From Flavobacteriales bacterium (lineage in GTDB: Bacteria; Bacteroidota; Bacteroidia; Flavobacteriales_F; PHOS-HE28), in NCBI GenBank assembly GCA_016704485.1, contig JADJAA010000001.1, forward strand, positions 744,001-808,000: DNA of 64,000 nucleotides, in the 5' to 3' direction. The notes beneath the pieces are model-generated. The model did not search any database. It saw nothing but the letters and a program-made list of their open reading frames with translations, and was not told where the DNA came from. The stretch's first letter is position 1; every line of letters starts with the position of its first letter. Position numbers and translations under genes: made by a program. Shown piece after piece: positions 26,385 through 35,630 of the stretch.

Positions 26385-27314
26385 CTACGCCTTATCACTC
26401 TTGCGCTGCACGCCGATCACATCTTCGATCTTGCACAACGCGCCAGCCATTGCGGCATAACCCGTGATCGCAGCGGCCTTGAACTTATTGCCTCCTTTTC
26501 TGAAGTTCCATACCTCACTTAGGAACGGCATGAAGTTCTCCGCGTTCATCAGATCATAGGCCACCGACATGGTGGTAGTGAGCGAGCGCGCTGTGTGCCA
26601 CAATCCGAACGGAACGTATAACGACTCTCCGGCCTTGATGGTGAACTTGTAAGGCGTTACACCCTTGAACAACGGGAACCGATCGTAGTCCGGGTTCTCT
26701 GGATCGTTGATCAGTGACTTCCACGGATCGTTCGGATCCGGGTACATCATGTGTGCCTGCTCGCGTGGGTAAACGGTGAATTCCTTTTCGCCATACAACT
26801 GATTGATCCATGCACTGAGCCAGTAATAGTCGATGTGGATGTACGGGAACTGACCGCCGGGACCACCGATGAACAGCTCGGTAGCATTGCCCCAGTTGCC
26901 GCGCTGGAACCAACGGCTCTCCAACCAGTTCGGGCGTGCATAACCCAGATCCAACGGATCCATGTGACCAGCCAGTTCAGGCAAAGAACCGCGAATGTGA
27001 TACTTGCACGGATAAGGCACCTTACGGGATGTATCCTTACCCTCTACCAGGTCCATGATCTCTGCCATGGTGTAATCCGTACCATCCACGTTGGTGGGAC
27101 GGTCGGCAAAATTCTCGCGGAAGAAATCAGGAGTGAATGTTCCGGTTGCTTTCCATACTCGGCTGGCCTCTGTAAAGACCAACGGGATGCCCTTTTTCCA
27201 GTATTCGTTGTAGAATTCCTTTTGGGTGATCTCGCCTTCGGCGACACGTCCTGATCTCCATTTGTTCGTTTTGAAGTGATAAAAGTAGTGGCTTGGTACG
27301 CAAAATGCGTGCAA
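26385..27314 (-). CDS. JmjC-like cupin protein, probable Fe(II)/2-oxoglutarate oxygenase
   Basis: This protein of about 309 residues has a cupin-8/JmjC fold. The iron ligands are probably His160 and Asp162 (YIHIDYYW) and His240 (FGLWHTARS). KEFTVYPREQAHMMYPDP resembles the substrate-side strand of factor-inhibiting-HIF-like enzymes, and GESLYVPFGLWH is the conserved distal strand. Such proteins hydroxylate proteins or small molecules. The start is unclear: the longest frame begins with TTG at 27314, no in-frame ATG occurs for about 80 codons, and an out-of-frame ATG lies nearby. The true N-terminus could be shorter, or a frameshift may exist close to the start. Confidence 0.8.
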   Translation of the reverse strand: MHAFCVPSHYFYHFKTNKWRSGRVAEGEITQKEFYNEYWKKGIPLVFTEASRVWKATGTFTPDFFRENFADRPTNVDGTDYTMAEIMDLVEGKDTSRKVPYPCKYHIRGSLPELAGHMDPLDLGYARPNWLESRWFQRGNWGNATELFIGGPGGQFPYIHIDYYWLSAWINQLYGEKEFTVYPREQAHMMYPDPNDPWKSLINDPENPDYDRFPLFKGVTPYKFTIKAGESLYVPFGLWHTARSLTTTMSVAYDLMNAENFMPFLSEVWNFRKGGNKFKAAAITGYAAMAGALCKIEDVIGVQRKSDKA

Positions 27315-27494
27315 AAGGATACCACCACAGACTTGTTAGTCCGGGGCATCGGGCTGCAATACGCGCCTTTGCCCGTGCTACCCCTGCCATCAAACCATAA
27401 ACACCAGCGATAAGTCAATAAGATGTGGTTAGGATCCCTAGATATTTCCGTGACATAACTTGTTGTATTGCTCTTGCTGCTTACTTTGGATCTC

Positions 27495-29579
27495 ATGAAA
27501 CGATCCATACCCACACTTGCACTCTCCATTTTATTTGGGGCAGCGTGTTCCTCCACCGTGTATTCCCAATGTGCCATTGGCGAGGTGGAAGTGACCATTG
27601 ATGTAATGACCGATGCGTTCGGTTATGAAACCTACTGGGAATTATTGCCTAGTGGAAATGCCTGTGGCACGGGGACCATCTTCGCTGGGGGAAATACCGC
27701 CGTTGGGTGCAATGGTGCTGGTGCACAGACGCAAACACCGGGCGGGTACGGCGATAACCTTACCATCTCAGAAGGGCCTTGGTGTTTTGTGGATGGTTCA
27801 CAATACGACATCTTTTGGGCGGACGACTATGGCGATGATGGGTTGGATTTCGAAGTGTTCGTGAACGGCATCAGCGCCGGACAATTCGATGGAACCGGCG
27901 AGGGACAGACCTTTACGTTCACCGCATCAATACCTCCCGCTCGTGACATGGCCATAACCACCATCACTGCTGCCAAATACGTATTCGAGAATGCGAATGT
28001 GATGGTAAGCGGACATATCCAGTCGTTAGGGGCGGATGTGGTGACTTCATTCGATCTGAACTACCGCATCAACAGTGGTGCGGTGGTCACGGAAAATGTA
28101 AGTCCAGTATTCATGAACGCTGGTGATATCATCCTGTTCGAACACGGTACACCACTCACACCTTCCGGCGTTGGGGCGAATACACTTACGGTCTGGGCAT
28201 CCAACATTAATGGCGATACGGACCTTGTGCCTGCAAATGATGAACTATCCAGCGAGCTGATCGTTAATGCAGCTATTCCCAACATCATCGACCAGTACCT
28301 TATTGGAGTTCCTACCATACAAGTTGTTGCTGGTGCCGGTGATGGGTTGAACATACCGCGCGACCTGGATTTCCACAAGGACCTTGCGCGCAACGAACTC
28401 TGGGTGGTGAATAAGGATACCGAAGAAAGCGGAAGTAGCACCGTGACCTTCATGGATGTGAATGCACCTGTGATCCAATCGCAAATGCTCGAGGATCAGA
28501 ACAATTGGCATTTCATGTCGTTGACCACCGGACTTGCGATGTCCGACAACGGCAATTTTGCGACCAGCCCTGGTGTGTATGACGCGAACCACAATGGCGG
28601 CGATGCTTTTACCGGACCATCACTATGGAGCAGCGACCTTGCTGTGTATGCGCAACCTTCCGGCGGCAACGGTAGCCACTTGGACATGCTGCATCAGAAT
28701 CCCGAGAGCCAAGGCATTGCACACGAAAGCCTGAACCGCTTCTGGGTAACTGACGGTTACAATGGCGACGTGACAATGAACGATTTCCGCAACGATCATG
28801 GTCCGGGAGCGGATGATCATGTGGATGGTATCATCAAACGCTATCAGGAATTCTCCATCACTAAAGATCCGAACGATCATATCGTAAGCCACTTGGTCCT
28901 GGACAAGCCAACAGGATGGCTCTATGTGGTGGATCATGGTGCGCAGCGCGTTATGCGCATCGACATCAACTCGGGAACCACAGGACCAGCACCAACGTGG
29001 CCACCTACTGGACCATACGAGAATTATGCGGAATACACCACCGTGTTGAATTACGATTGGGAAGAAGTGATCAGCACCGGACTTGTGGAGCCAGCGGGTA
29101 TTGAAGTGATCGGCTATCGCCTGCTTGTTTCCGACCATAGCAATGGTGACATCATCGTGTACGACATCAGTTCCACACCTCTTGTAGAACTGGGCCGTAT
29201 CCAAACGAACATGCCCGGTATAATGGGGATCGTTCTAGGACCGAATGGAAAGATATGGGCAGTGAATGCCACCACCAGCGAACTGCTCTTGATAGAGCCG
29301 GACGCCATTGCTGGTGTACCGGAACTCAGCACTACAATTCTGCTCAATGCTTACCCGAATCCTGCAAAGGATCGTGTGCAAGTTTCACTGGAGCGTTATG
29401 CAGGTGGCACGGTGCGCCTTGAACTCTTGGATGCGGCAGGTCGCCTGGTAGTTGGCACCACCGCAACGGCCAACCGCATGGATCTGGATGTTTCAGGAAT
29501 GCCTGTAGGGTTGTACCAACTGCGTGCAACGCTTGCCGATGGGCACCAATTGCAACAGCCGCTCATGATCGCGCGGTGA
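27495..29579 (+). CDS. Secreted NHL-propeller-like protein with T9SS sorting domain
   Basis: The protein is 694 residues from the ATG at 27495. The upstream in-frame ATG at 27468 gives only a weak, longer leader. A signal peptide (MKRSIPTLALSILFGAACSS) precedes a glycine- and aspartate-rich N-terminal domain with DDYGDDGLDFEVF. A region of about 150 residues resembles a CARDB-like beta sandwich. A six- or seven-bladed propeller follows with NHL/SMP-30-like strands (GWLYVVDHGAQRVMRID, PNGKIWAVNATT). The C-terminus is a type A T9SS sorting domain (LNAYPNPAKDRVQVSL). The ligand is unknown. A hairpin follows the stop. Confidence 0.82.
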   Translation: MKRSIPTLALSILFGAACSSTVYSQCAIGEVEVTIDVMTDAFGYETYWELLPSGNACGTGTIFAGGNTAVGCNGAGAQTQTPGGYGDNLTISEGPWCFVDGSQYDIFWADDYGDDGLDFEVFVNGISAGQFDGTGEGQTFTFTASIPPARDMAITTITAAKYVFENANVMVSGHIQSLGADVVTSFDLNYRINSGAVVTENVSPVFMNAGDIILFEHGTPLTPSGVGANTLTVWASNINGDTDLVPANDELSSELIVNAAIPNIIDQYLIGVPTIQVVAGAGDGLNIPRDLDFHKDLARNELWVVNKDTEESGSSTVTFMDVNAPVIQSQMLEDQNNWHFMSLTTGLAMSDNGNFATSPGVYDANHNGGDAFTGPSLWSSDLAVYAQPSGGNGSHLDMLHQNPESQGIAHESLNRFWVTDGYNGDVTMNDFRNDHGPGADDHVDGIIKRYQEFSITKDPNDHIVSHLVLDKPTGWLYVVDHGAQRVMRIDINSGTTGPAPTWPPTGPYENYAEYTTVLNYDWEEVISTGLVEPAGIEVIGYRLLVSDHSNGDIIVYDISSTPLVELGRIQTNMPGIMGIVLGPNGKIWAVNATTSELLLIEPDAIAGVPELSTTILLNAYPNPAKDRVQVSLERYAGGTVRLELLDAAGRLVVGTTATANRMDLDVSGMPVGLYQLRATLADGHQLQQPLMIAR

Positions 29580-29620
29580 TGCAAGCGGTATGATCCGATA
29601 ACCACATTCAACATAAGCAA

Positions 29621-29658
29621 CCCAAGTACAGCAAGTTCTTTGAACGGCTGTACTTGGG
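29621..29658 (+). terminator. Hairpin terminator after the NHL-like protein gene
   Basis: An 11-bp perfect stem CCCAAGTACAG/CTGTACTTGGG with a 16-base loop begins 41 bases after the stop codon. A T-rich stretch follows. Confidence 0.7.
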
Positions 29659-29696
29659 AATTGCCCTTTCTTTGACTCCAACCTTATCCATAACTC

Positions 29697-30332
29697 ATGA
29701 GAACAACACTTACATTACTTGCTGCACTTCCACTTGCCTTGATGGCGCAAACCAATTATGACATTGAAGTCGGTGGGTCCATGTTACAACCGCAGAACCT
29801 GCCCTATTACGACCCGCAATTTCTAACGATAGACGTTGGTGATATGGTTACCTGGAATGGCGTAGATGGATCGCATAATGCATGGGGTGAGCTGGATGTG
29901 TTCCCAACCAATCCTGAAGGATTCGGAAGCGGAGTGCCACAACAAGCTCCATGGGTCTATTCCCACACCTTTACAATACCGGGCACTTACGACTTCCATT
30001 GCTCGGCCGTATTCCAAGGCATGCCGCACAGCGCGACCCAGTTCGGTGCGATCACCGTACTTGATCCGAACGGTATTGCAGAGGTAAGCCCATGGGGCGA
30101 ACTTTCGCTTTATCCAGTGCCTGCCACCGAGAACCTAACGTTGAAGATCCCGACGACCACCCCACTAACGGTTACCGTATTCAACAGCAACGGCACCCTG
30201 CAACAAACAACCACCACCGTCCAGAACGGCACCCTGCAATTGGATGTGACCAACTGGAACGCTGGCCTCTACATGCTTCGGCTTATGGATGACAATGGCG
30301 AACAGGTTGTTCGCTCATTCGTTGTTCAATAA
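29697..30332 (+). CDS. Secreted cupredoxin-domain protein with T9SS sorting domain
   Basis: This 211-residue protein begins with a signal peptide (MRTTLTLLAALPLALMAQ). Residues 20-125 form a plastocyanin/azurin-like cupredoxin domain. GDMVTWNGVDGSHN carries the first His, and YDFHCSAVFQGMPHS carries the Cys and second His of a type 1 copper site. A C-terminal type A sorting domain (LSLYPVPATENLTLKI ... GLYMLRLMD) directs T9SS export. It may carry electrons or bind copper outside the cell. An extremely long hairpin lies nine bases past the stop. Confidence 0.85.
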   Translation: MRTTLTLLAALPLALMAQTNYDIEVGGSMLQPQNLPYYDPQFLTIDVGDMVTWNGVDGSHNAWGELDVFPTNPEGFGSGVPQQAPWVYSHTFTIPGTYDFHCSAVFQGMPHSATQFGAITVLDPNGIAEVSPWGELSLYPVPATENLTLKIPTTTPLTVTVFNSNGTLQQTTTTVQNGTLQLDVTNWNAGLYMLRLMDDNGEQVVRSFVVQ

Positions 30333-30340
30333 CGCACAAC

Positions 30341-30394
30341 ACACTAACCAACAAGAACGGCGAGCTTTGGCTCGCCGTTCTTGTTGGTTAGTGT
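30341..30394 (+). terminator. 25-bp perfect-stem hairpin terminator
   Basis: The arms 30341-30365 and 30370-30394 are perfectly complementary over 25 bp around a TTTG loop, followed by TTCTT. It lies nine bases past the cupredoxin gene stop. The rest of the gap to 30651 is A/T-rich and shows no ORF or RNA. Confidence 0.85.
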
Positions 30395-30651
30395 TTCTTA
30401 AGGACACAACAAACGCACAACATGTTAGCATTTAAGTTGGCGATGCACTTACCCAGCTACAGTGACAGCGACCCACCGAATATCTTCGGTTATATTTGGG
30501 CTTAAAGTGCATCAACTGATACACATGGCACGCTAAGCGCTGCAACATTGGTGAATTGCAATGAATGACAAACGCTAGTGCGCAGTCTTTTGAAAGAAGT
30601 TGGTCCGGCACCATTGTAACGTAATTGGCAAACATTCAGAGTACGATATAA

Positions 30652-32217
30652 ATGACCCCAAGAACCACCATTCCAATTCCAAGAGTTGTTCAAGGTTGCC
30701 TCTTGCTCGTTGCCGTTGCTTTTATGCAACCAATTGCAAGTGCCCAGTCCTGGACCCAACTCGGTATGGACATCGATGGTGAAGAGGAATGGAACTTCTC
30801 TGGTCGGGCCGTAAGCATTAGTGCTGATGGATCGACTGTTGCCATTGGGGCTAGTGATAATGATGGAAACGGGACACATGCCGGTCATGTTCGGGTATAC
30901 AAATTCGTTTCAGGAAATTGGATACAGCAAGGAGCGGATATTGACGGGGAAGCTGCATTTGACGAATCTGGTGCCTCGGTAAGCTTAAGTGATGATGGGT
31001 TGACGCTTGCCATTGGCGCTATTTATAATGACGGAAACGGAAGTGGAATTAATACTGGCCAAGTTCGGGTGTATCAATGGGATGGATCTGCGTGGACACA
31101 ACTAGGAGCTGACATTGACGGAGAAGCTGATGATGACTCAGCAGGTTGGTCGGTTAGCTTAAGTACTGATGGGTTGACCCTGGCAATTGGAGCTCCTGGG
31201 AATAGCGAGAACGGAACATACGCAGGTAGTGTCAGGGTGTATGAATTCGTCGCGGGGCAATGGATGCAGTTAGGAGCGGATATTGATGGGGAAGCAGCCG
31301 GTGACGTTTCAGGTTGGTCCGTAAGCTTAAGTGCAGATGGTTCTACCGTTGCGATCGGGGCTCCTCAAAACGACGGGAACGGAGACGATTCCGGCCACGT
31401 GCGGGTCTATGAATTCATGGCAGGAGAATGGGTCCAGTTAGGTTCCGATCTTGATGGTGAAGCGGTGGATGACGCATTCGGTGGCTCGATAAGTCTAAGC
31501 GATGACGGCGTGACACTTGCCATTGGGGCGCGCTTCAATAACGGAAACGGGATCAGGGCAGGCCGTGTGCGCGTGTATGAATTTCTTTCTGGGCTGTGGA
31601 CACCACTTGGTGCGGCTATTGATGGTGAAGCAGCCTTTGATGAATCCGGTGCTACAGTAAACTTGAGCGCCAATGGTTTGACCCTTGCCATTGGGGCACC
31701 TAATAATGATGGGTACATGTTCAGTGCAGGTCATGTGCGGGTGTATAAATTCCTATCAGGGGGTTGGATACAGCACGGAGCAGATATTGACGGCGAAGGT
31801 GAAAGTGACCATTCAGGTGGCTCCACAAGCGATATTTCAGGTTGCGCCATTGCTTTAAGTGCTGGTGGATCGACCGTGGCAATAGGGGCTCCCTTTAATG
31901 GTGGCAACGGAAACCTTTCCGGCCATGTTCGGGTGTATCAAGACCCCAATGTTGTTGGCATAGTCGAAAATGGTTTCGGCCCAAACCTCACTGTTCAACC
32001 CAACCCTACAACCGGCCACATTACCATTTCGCTTGACCATTATTACAACGATCTACATGTAGAGGTAAGCGACATTACCGGCAAGCAAGTAGCCACCTTC
32101 AACTTCGGCACAGCTGCGCAGGTCACATTCGAACTGGAAGGTGCAAGCGGAATCTACTTTCTGGATATTACTTCTGCTGAAGGAAAGTCGGCAAGCGTTA
32201 AGGTGGTCAAGAACTGA
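30652..32217 (+). CDS. Seven-bladed FG-GAP-type propeller protein with T9SS sorting domain (paralogue A)
   Basis: This 521-residue secreted protein has a hydrophobic leader ending near ASAQS. Seven repeats of about 55-60 residues follow, each with the pattern W-x-Q-L-G-A-D-I-D-G-E-A, then G-SVSLS-DG-T-AIGA, NDGNG and GHVRVYEF. This fits PF14312-like FG-GAP beta-propeller blades, and seven blades close a propeller. The NDGNG-like loops may bind calcium. The C-terminal 80 residues are a type A T9SS sorting domain (LTVQPNPTTGHITISL). A paralogue with the same architecture lies at 37551-39038 on the opposite strand. The IS110 element begins shortly after the stop. Confidence 0.85.
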   Translation: MTPRTTIPIPRVVQGCLLLVAVAFMQPIASAQSWTQLGMDIDGEEEWNFSGRAVSISADGSTVAIGASDNDGNGTHAGHVRVYKFVSGNWIQQGADIDGEAAFDESGASVSLSDDGLTLAIGAIYNDGNGSGINTGQVRVYQWDGSAWTQLGADIDGEADDDSAGWSVSLSTDGLTLAIGAPGNSENGTYAGSVRVYEFVAGQWMQLGADIDGEAAGDVSGWSVSLSADGSTVAIGAPQNDGNGDDSGHVRVYEFMAGEWVQLGSDLDGEAVDDAFGGSISLSDDGVTLAIGARFNNGNGIRAGRVRVYEFLSGLWTPLGAAIDGEAAFDESGATVNLSANGLTLAIGAPNNDGYMFSAGHVRVYKFLSGGWIQHGADIDGEGESDHSGGSTSDISGCAIALSAGGSTVAIGAPFNGGNGNLSGHVRVYQDPNVVGIVENGFGPNLTVQPNPTTGHITISLDHYYNDLHVEVSDITGKQVATFNFGTAAQVTFELEGASGIYFLDITSAEGKSASVKVVKN

Positions 32218-32232
32218 ACAACCAGCATTTCA

Positions 32233-32307
32233 ATGGGCATTCTCGATCGATTCAGAAGGCGTAAGAAGATTAAACCTCCGCAGGCTCTAGTATTGCATCG
32301 TCACTAA
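32233..32307 (+). pseudogene. Possible 5' stub of a small gene cut by the IS110 element
   Basis: An ATG frame of 24 codons encodes MGILDRFRRRKKIKPPQALV and four more residues before a stop. A start of the MGILDRFRRRKK type is common in short cytosolic proteins of Bacteroidota. No continuation was found beyond the transposase gene. It could equally be a chance ORF. Confidence 0.25.
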
Positions 32308-32348
32308 GGAACTATTTTCTTAGATGTCGATAGATCACTGAAGAGAAC

Positions 32349-32496
32349 TGAGCCAAGCCAGGGGTGAACCAACTCCGCAGCTAGGGTTAAAGCCCTAAGA
32401 GACTTATGGGTACCTCTGGCTTTCTCAGGTCTAAGGCTCGGATAGAATGCTAGGCGTAAGGGCCTATTAGAGTCATGGAGCATCGGACCTGTCGCT
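32349..32496 (+). ncRNA. Candidate bridge RNA upstream of the IS110 transposase
   Basis: The 5' non-coding part folds into two stem-loops. The first (32349-32429) pairs CTGAG with CTCAG and AAGCCAGGGGT with ACCTCTGGCTT. It holds a large internal loop of about 45 bases in which AGGG/CCCT forms a small hairpin. The second includes GGTC/GACC and an inner TAGGC/GCCTA hairpin. Two looped arms located 5' of the recombinase gene match the organisation of bridge RNAs of the IS110 group, which base-pair to target and donor DNA. Pairing was found by eye and transcription is inferred. Confidence 0.45.
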
Positions 32497-32540
32497 CAGC
32501 CTCAACAGCGATCATTTGTTGAACCTCAAAGTAAACGAAA

Positions 32541-33542
32541 ATGAAGCATTGGATCGGTATCGATGTGAGCAGTGCAACCTTGGATTTCGCATTGCTCGAT
32601 GAACACGGTGTTCACTTGGAGAGCTTGCAAGTAAGCAATGGTCGTACAGCCGTAATGACGCTAATGAACAGCTGGAAGAAACGATACGGAGTTGACACCG
32701 GGGAATGCCTAGTGTGTTTGGAACCTACCGGGCACTATACGTTGATGTTGCTTAATCTGATCGTGGAGCAGCACTGGCATGCTTGGTTGGCGCACCCGCT
32801 CGATATACAAAAGAGCATGGGCATCAAGCGTGTGAAGAACGACAAAGTGGACGCTTTGCGGATCGCGCAATACGCACGCACATTTCGAGAGAAAACACGT
32901 TTGTTCACAGCACAGAACCTCAAGCTCGATAAACTCAAGCACCTGCTCACACGTAGGCAACACTTGGTTCGCGTCAGAGCCATGTACAAGAAGCATCTCT
33001 CGGACCTGAACCGCTACATGGACAAGGACATTAAAAAGGCGTTCGACCAACTTGACAAGCGTTTGACCGTTGCTTTGGATCGTGCCGTGATACGCGTAGA
33101 GCAACTGATCATGGCACAGATCAAAGCCGATGATATAACCAGTGAACAATACAACCTGTTGCTCACGATCCCCGGCGTAGGCCCACAATTAGCGAGCTAT
33201 TTGATCGCGCTCACCGATGGCTTCCATCGATTTACGAACCCACGCGAACTGGCATGTCATGCTGGTGTAGCTCCATTTGAGCGTAGTTCTGGTAGCAGTA
33301 TTCGCGGACGAACGCAAGTATCACATCAAGCCAACAAGATCCTTAAGACCATGCTCCACATGGCTGCACTTGCCAACGTGCAACGCGAAGGAGAATTAAA
33401 GGTCTACTTCCAACGCAAAGTATCTGAAGGCAAGAAGCCGATATTGGTTGTCAATGCGGTCCGTAATAAGATCATCCATTGTGTTTGCGCCGTGATCCGC
33501 AACAACCGGCCCTATGAGCAGCGGCAATTAGTGCAGAATTGA
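32541..33542 (+). CDS. IS110-family transposase (DEDD/serine recombinase)
   Basis: This 333-residue recombinase has an N-terminal RuvC-like DEDD domain: IGIDVSS at 4-10 with the first Asp, CLEPTGHY at about 59 with the Glu, and KNDKVDALRIAQYA at about 99 with the Asp pair. A coiled-coil middle follows. The C-terminal Transposase_20 domain contains LLLTIPGVGPQLA (helix-hairpin-helix) and ACHAGVAPFERSSGSSIRG, whose Ser lies in the catalytic serine region. The gene is intact and of normal length, so the element may be active. Confidence 0.95.
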   Translation: MKHWIGIDVSSATLDFALLDEHGVHLESLQVSNGRTAVMTLMNSWKKRYGVDTGECLVCLEPTGHYTLMLLNLIVEQHWHAWLAHPLDIQKSMGIKRVKNDKVDALRIAQYARTFREKTRLFTAQNLKLDKLKHLLTRRQHLVRVRAMYKKHLSDLNRYMDKDIKKAFDQLDKRLTVALDRAVIRVEQLIMAQIKADDITSEQYNLLLTIPGVGPQLASYLIALTDGFHRFTNPRELACHAGVAPFERSSGSSIRGRTQVSHQANKILKTMLHMAALANVQREGELKVYFQRKVSEGKKPILVVNAVRNKIIHCVCAVIRNNRPYEQRQLVQN

Positions 33543-33878
33543 TCGGATTGCCGTACTTCGTATGTCGTGTCCAAACGGAAGCAGGCTCTGCTGAAGAGCA
33601 ACCTAACAGGGATAGGCATGATGGCAACGGCCAACAACATGGATCAAGGGTGGGCCTCATCCTTGGTTCATGGCTGGAGTCCTAATGCCTGAAAAAAACT
33701 TTACGTTATGCTTGTTTTTAACATAGAATAAGTCTTCGCCTCGAGACCCTGCGCACTCCTGGTGCCGTTCGGATAGTTGCCCCGTCACAGATGCAGGTCA
33801 TCTCGGTTAACCATGCAGCGGCCTAAGGTGTTCTTCCCAGACTACAAGAACCAGTGATCCAAGCTAGCGTTGTGCGGT
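33543..33878. other. 336-base non-coding region after the transposase
   Basis: This stretch holds the presumed right end of the IS110 element and then flanking sequence up to the delta-60 repeat gene, whose stop codon lies at 33879. No ORF with protein-like composition and no strong hairpin is visible. Confidence 0.4.
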
Positions 33879-35447
33879 CTAATTGTCAACGAGCAATTTG
33901 GTTTGGAGCACACTACCACGCGCACTGCAGCGGATTAGGTACAACCCATTCCCGAGCGCGGGAAGGTCCAAGATCGAACCGTTTGAAAGGTTTGAATACT
34001 GTGCCACGCGCCGACCTGCAGAGTCGAACAGTTCAACTTCTTGGATAAGCGCTACTTCCTTCGGCATTTGGATCGAGACCTGCGTTGAGCAAGGATTCGG
34101 ATAAAGATCCAAGCGACCCGCTGACGAGAGCTCTTCAACACCGAGGTTGAATTCCGGAGTGCAATCGACGGCGAAGTCATTGGGCGATAAGTACCGTCCG
34201 ATCAAGAAATCACCATAATAAAAACTCGTCATATAAACACGGCCGACCGCGATGATCCTATCGGCATTGTCCAATGTCATTCCCGTAAACGTCGTTGGAG
34301 TGTTTAATGCACTATCAATCGTCTCTAAGTGTACACCTGCCGTACCGAACGAAGCATCCAGGACACCGTTCGGTTCGAGCCGCGCAAGGGTTGCCTGACT
34401 CAAATTGTCATATCCATCCCCGCCACCACAAACCAATACCCTGCAATCCGCTTGCACCCTGATCTCGTTCACGGCTTCATCGACCCCCAAGAAATTCAGC
34501 ACAACAACACCGTTCTCATTCCATGTTGTATCAAGTATGCCGTTCCACTGGTAACGCAGTACGACTGCCTCGTTACCATTGGTCTGCGAACCACCCACTA
34601 AGATGCGGTGTTCGCTATCGATGGCAATGCTGTGCAGCTCGTCGTTGAAATTGCTTAACGAGCGGGTGGTCCAACCAGTGCCAGCGAAAGTGGTATCCAA
34701 CGTGCCGGCTGCGCTGAATCGCGCGACCAATATGTCGCTACCGGTGTTACCGGCCACGGTGTATGTGGTTGTGGCGGTGTCGAAAGCAATACAATTGAAG
34801 GAGGAGCTGCTCGCGAGGGCCTCCATCAAAACCCTACCATTCGTACCAAAAGACCCATCATATGTACCATCTTCAGATAATCGCCAGATCGCTCCATCAC
34901 TGCCGTAACTTCCTGAACATAGCAAGCGGGCTTGGTCATCCCATACAATTTGTGTGATCCCATTCGCGATCGATCCTTGTTCAACAACGCGGCCATTTAC
35001 ACCGAACGTACTGTCAATGATCCCATCCTGAGTGAAGCGGCATATAGCAGAACGAGAATCCGAACCACCACCCAGATAAAGCCGATCCACACCGTCAACG
35101 ATCAGTGATACACCACGGTCATTCGAAGCAAGCGAAATGTCCAGTCTACTACTTCCATCAACACCGAAAGTTGAGTCCAGTAGACCGGAAGTCATGAACC
35201 CGGTCATCCCGCAATTCCATCCATTCCCGCCCGCACCGCTTGCAAACCACCCTCCGACAACAATGCGCCCGGTGCTTTGAATGGTCACATCTTCAGCTAC
35301 ATCAGTCGCACCAAAGGAGAAGCCATTGAAATCGAAATTGTTCCAGCTTGTCATGTTGAACGTAGAGTCCCGCTGAGCTAGGAGATCGCCTAGTCCCAAA
35401 AGGGTAAGTGCAGTAAGTACTGTGGTCTTTACAGAGAGAGGTTTCAT
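33879..35447 (-). CDS. Delta-60 repeat surface protein with T9SS sorting domain
   Basis: This 522-residue protein has a signal peptide (LTALTLLGLGDLLAQ). About seven delta-60-type repeats span residues 25-410, each with LDSTFGVDG- or YDGSFGTNG-like motifs, RLS/RFS strands and IDSEHRILVGGS-like turns, suggesting a beta propeller. The C-terminal type A sorting domain starts at LDLYPNPCSTQVSIQM. It is a probable cell-surface or secreted protein without a catalytic motif. It lies just beyond the IS110 element and reads towards it. Confidence 0.85.
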   Translation of the reverse strand: MKPLSVKTTVLTALTLLGLGDLLAQRDSTFNMTSWNNFDFNGFSFGATDVAEDVTIQSTGRIVVGGWFASGAGGNGWNCGMTGFMTSGLLDSTFGVDGSSRLDISLASNDRGVSLIVDGVDRLYLGGGSDSRSAICRFTQDGIIDSTFGVNGRVVEQGSIANGITQIVWDDQARLLCSGSYGSDGAIWRLSEDGTYDGSFGTNGRVLMEALASSSSFNCIAFDTATTTYTVAGNTGSDILVARFSAAGTLDTTFAGTGWTTRSLSNFNDELHSIAIDSEHRILVGGSQTNGNEAVVLRYQWNGILDTTWNENGVVVLNFLGVDEAVNEIRVQADCRVLVCGGGDGYDNLSQATLARLEPNGVLDASFGTAGVHLETIDSALNTPTTFTGMTLDNADRIIAVGRVYMTSFYYGDFLIGRYLSPNDFAVDCTPEFNLGVEELSSAGRLDLYPNPCSTQVSIQMPKEVALIQEVELFDSAGRRVAQYSNLSNGSILDLPALGNGLYLIRCSARGSVLQTKLLVDN

Positions 35448-35563
35448 GGTTGGTTCTATAAGTTAGCAGGCAATGTAATCACATAATTCCTAGAGCATCT
35501 ACCATCTCAAAGTGCTTGATCTATTGAACTGTCTCAGGGGTCTCCCACGCTTTTAGACCACCG

Positions 35564-35596
35564 CAGGGTCTGTCCGGGTTTTGGCGGACGACCCTG
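35564..35596 (-). terminator. Hairpin downstream of the 35631-36692 gene
   Basis: CAGGGTC pairs with GACCCTG and GTCCG with CGGAC around an eight-base loop, with a one-base bulge. It lies 35 bases past the stop codon on the minus strand. No clear T tract follows, so it could also be a REP-like palindrome. Confidence 0.4.
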
Positions 35597-35630
35597 GTGT
35601 CAAATGCCTTTGGCGCATTGAAACACCGTT

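Larger units (their letters stand above)
32308..33720 (+). mobile_element. IS110-family insertion sequence (ends approximate)
   Basis: A single transposase gene lies between about 230 bases of structured non-coding sequence on its 5' side and up to 180 bases on its 3' side. IS110 elements have no terminal inverted repeats and make no target duplication, so the ends cannot be fixed from one copy. The limits given are a guess. The element separates the two propeller paralogues and sits between paralogue A and a delta-60 repeat gene. Confidence 0.6.

Noticed and set aside
30652..32100. Regular DNA repeats that could look like a CRISPR array
   Set aside because: The period is about 170 bases and the units are degenerate and coding, being propeller blades in a single frame.
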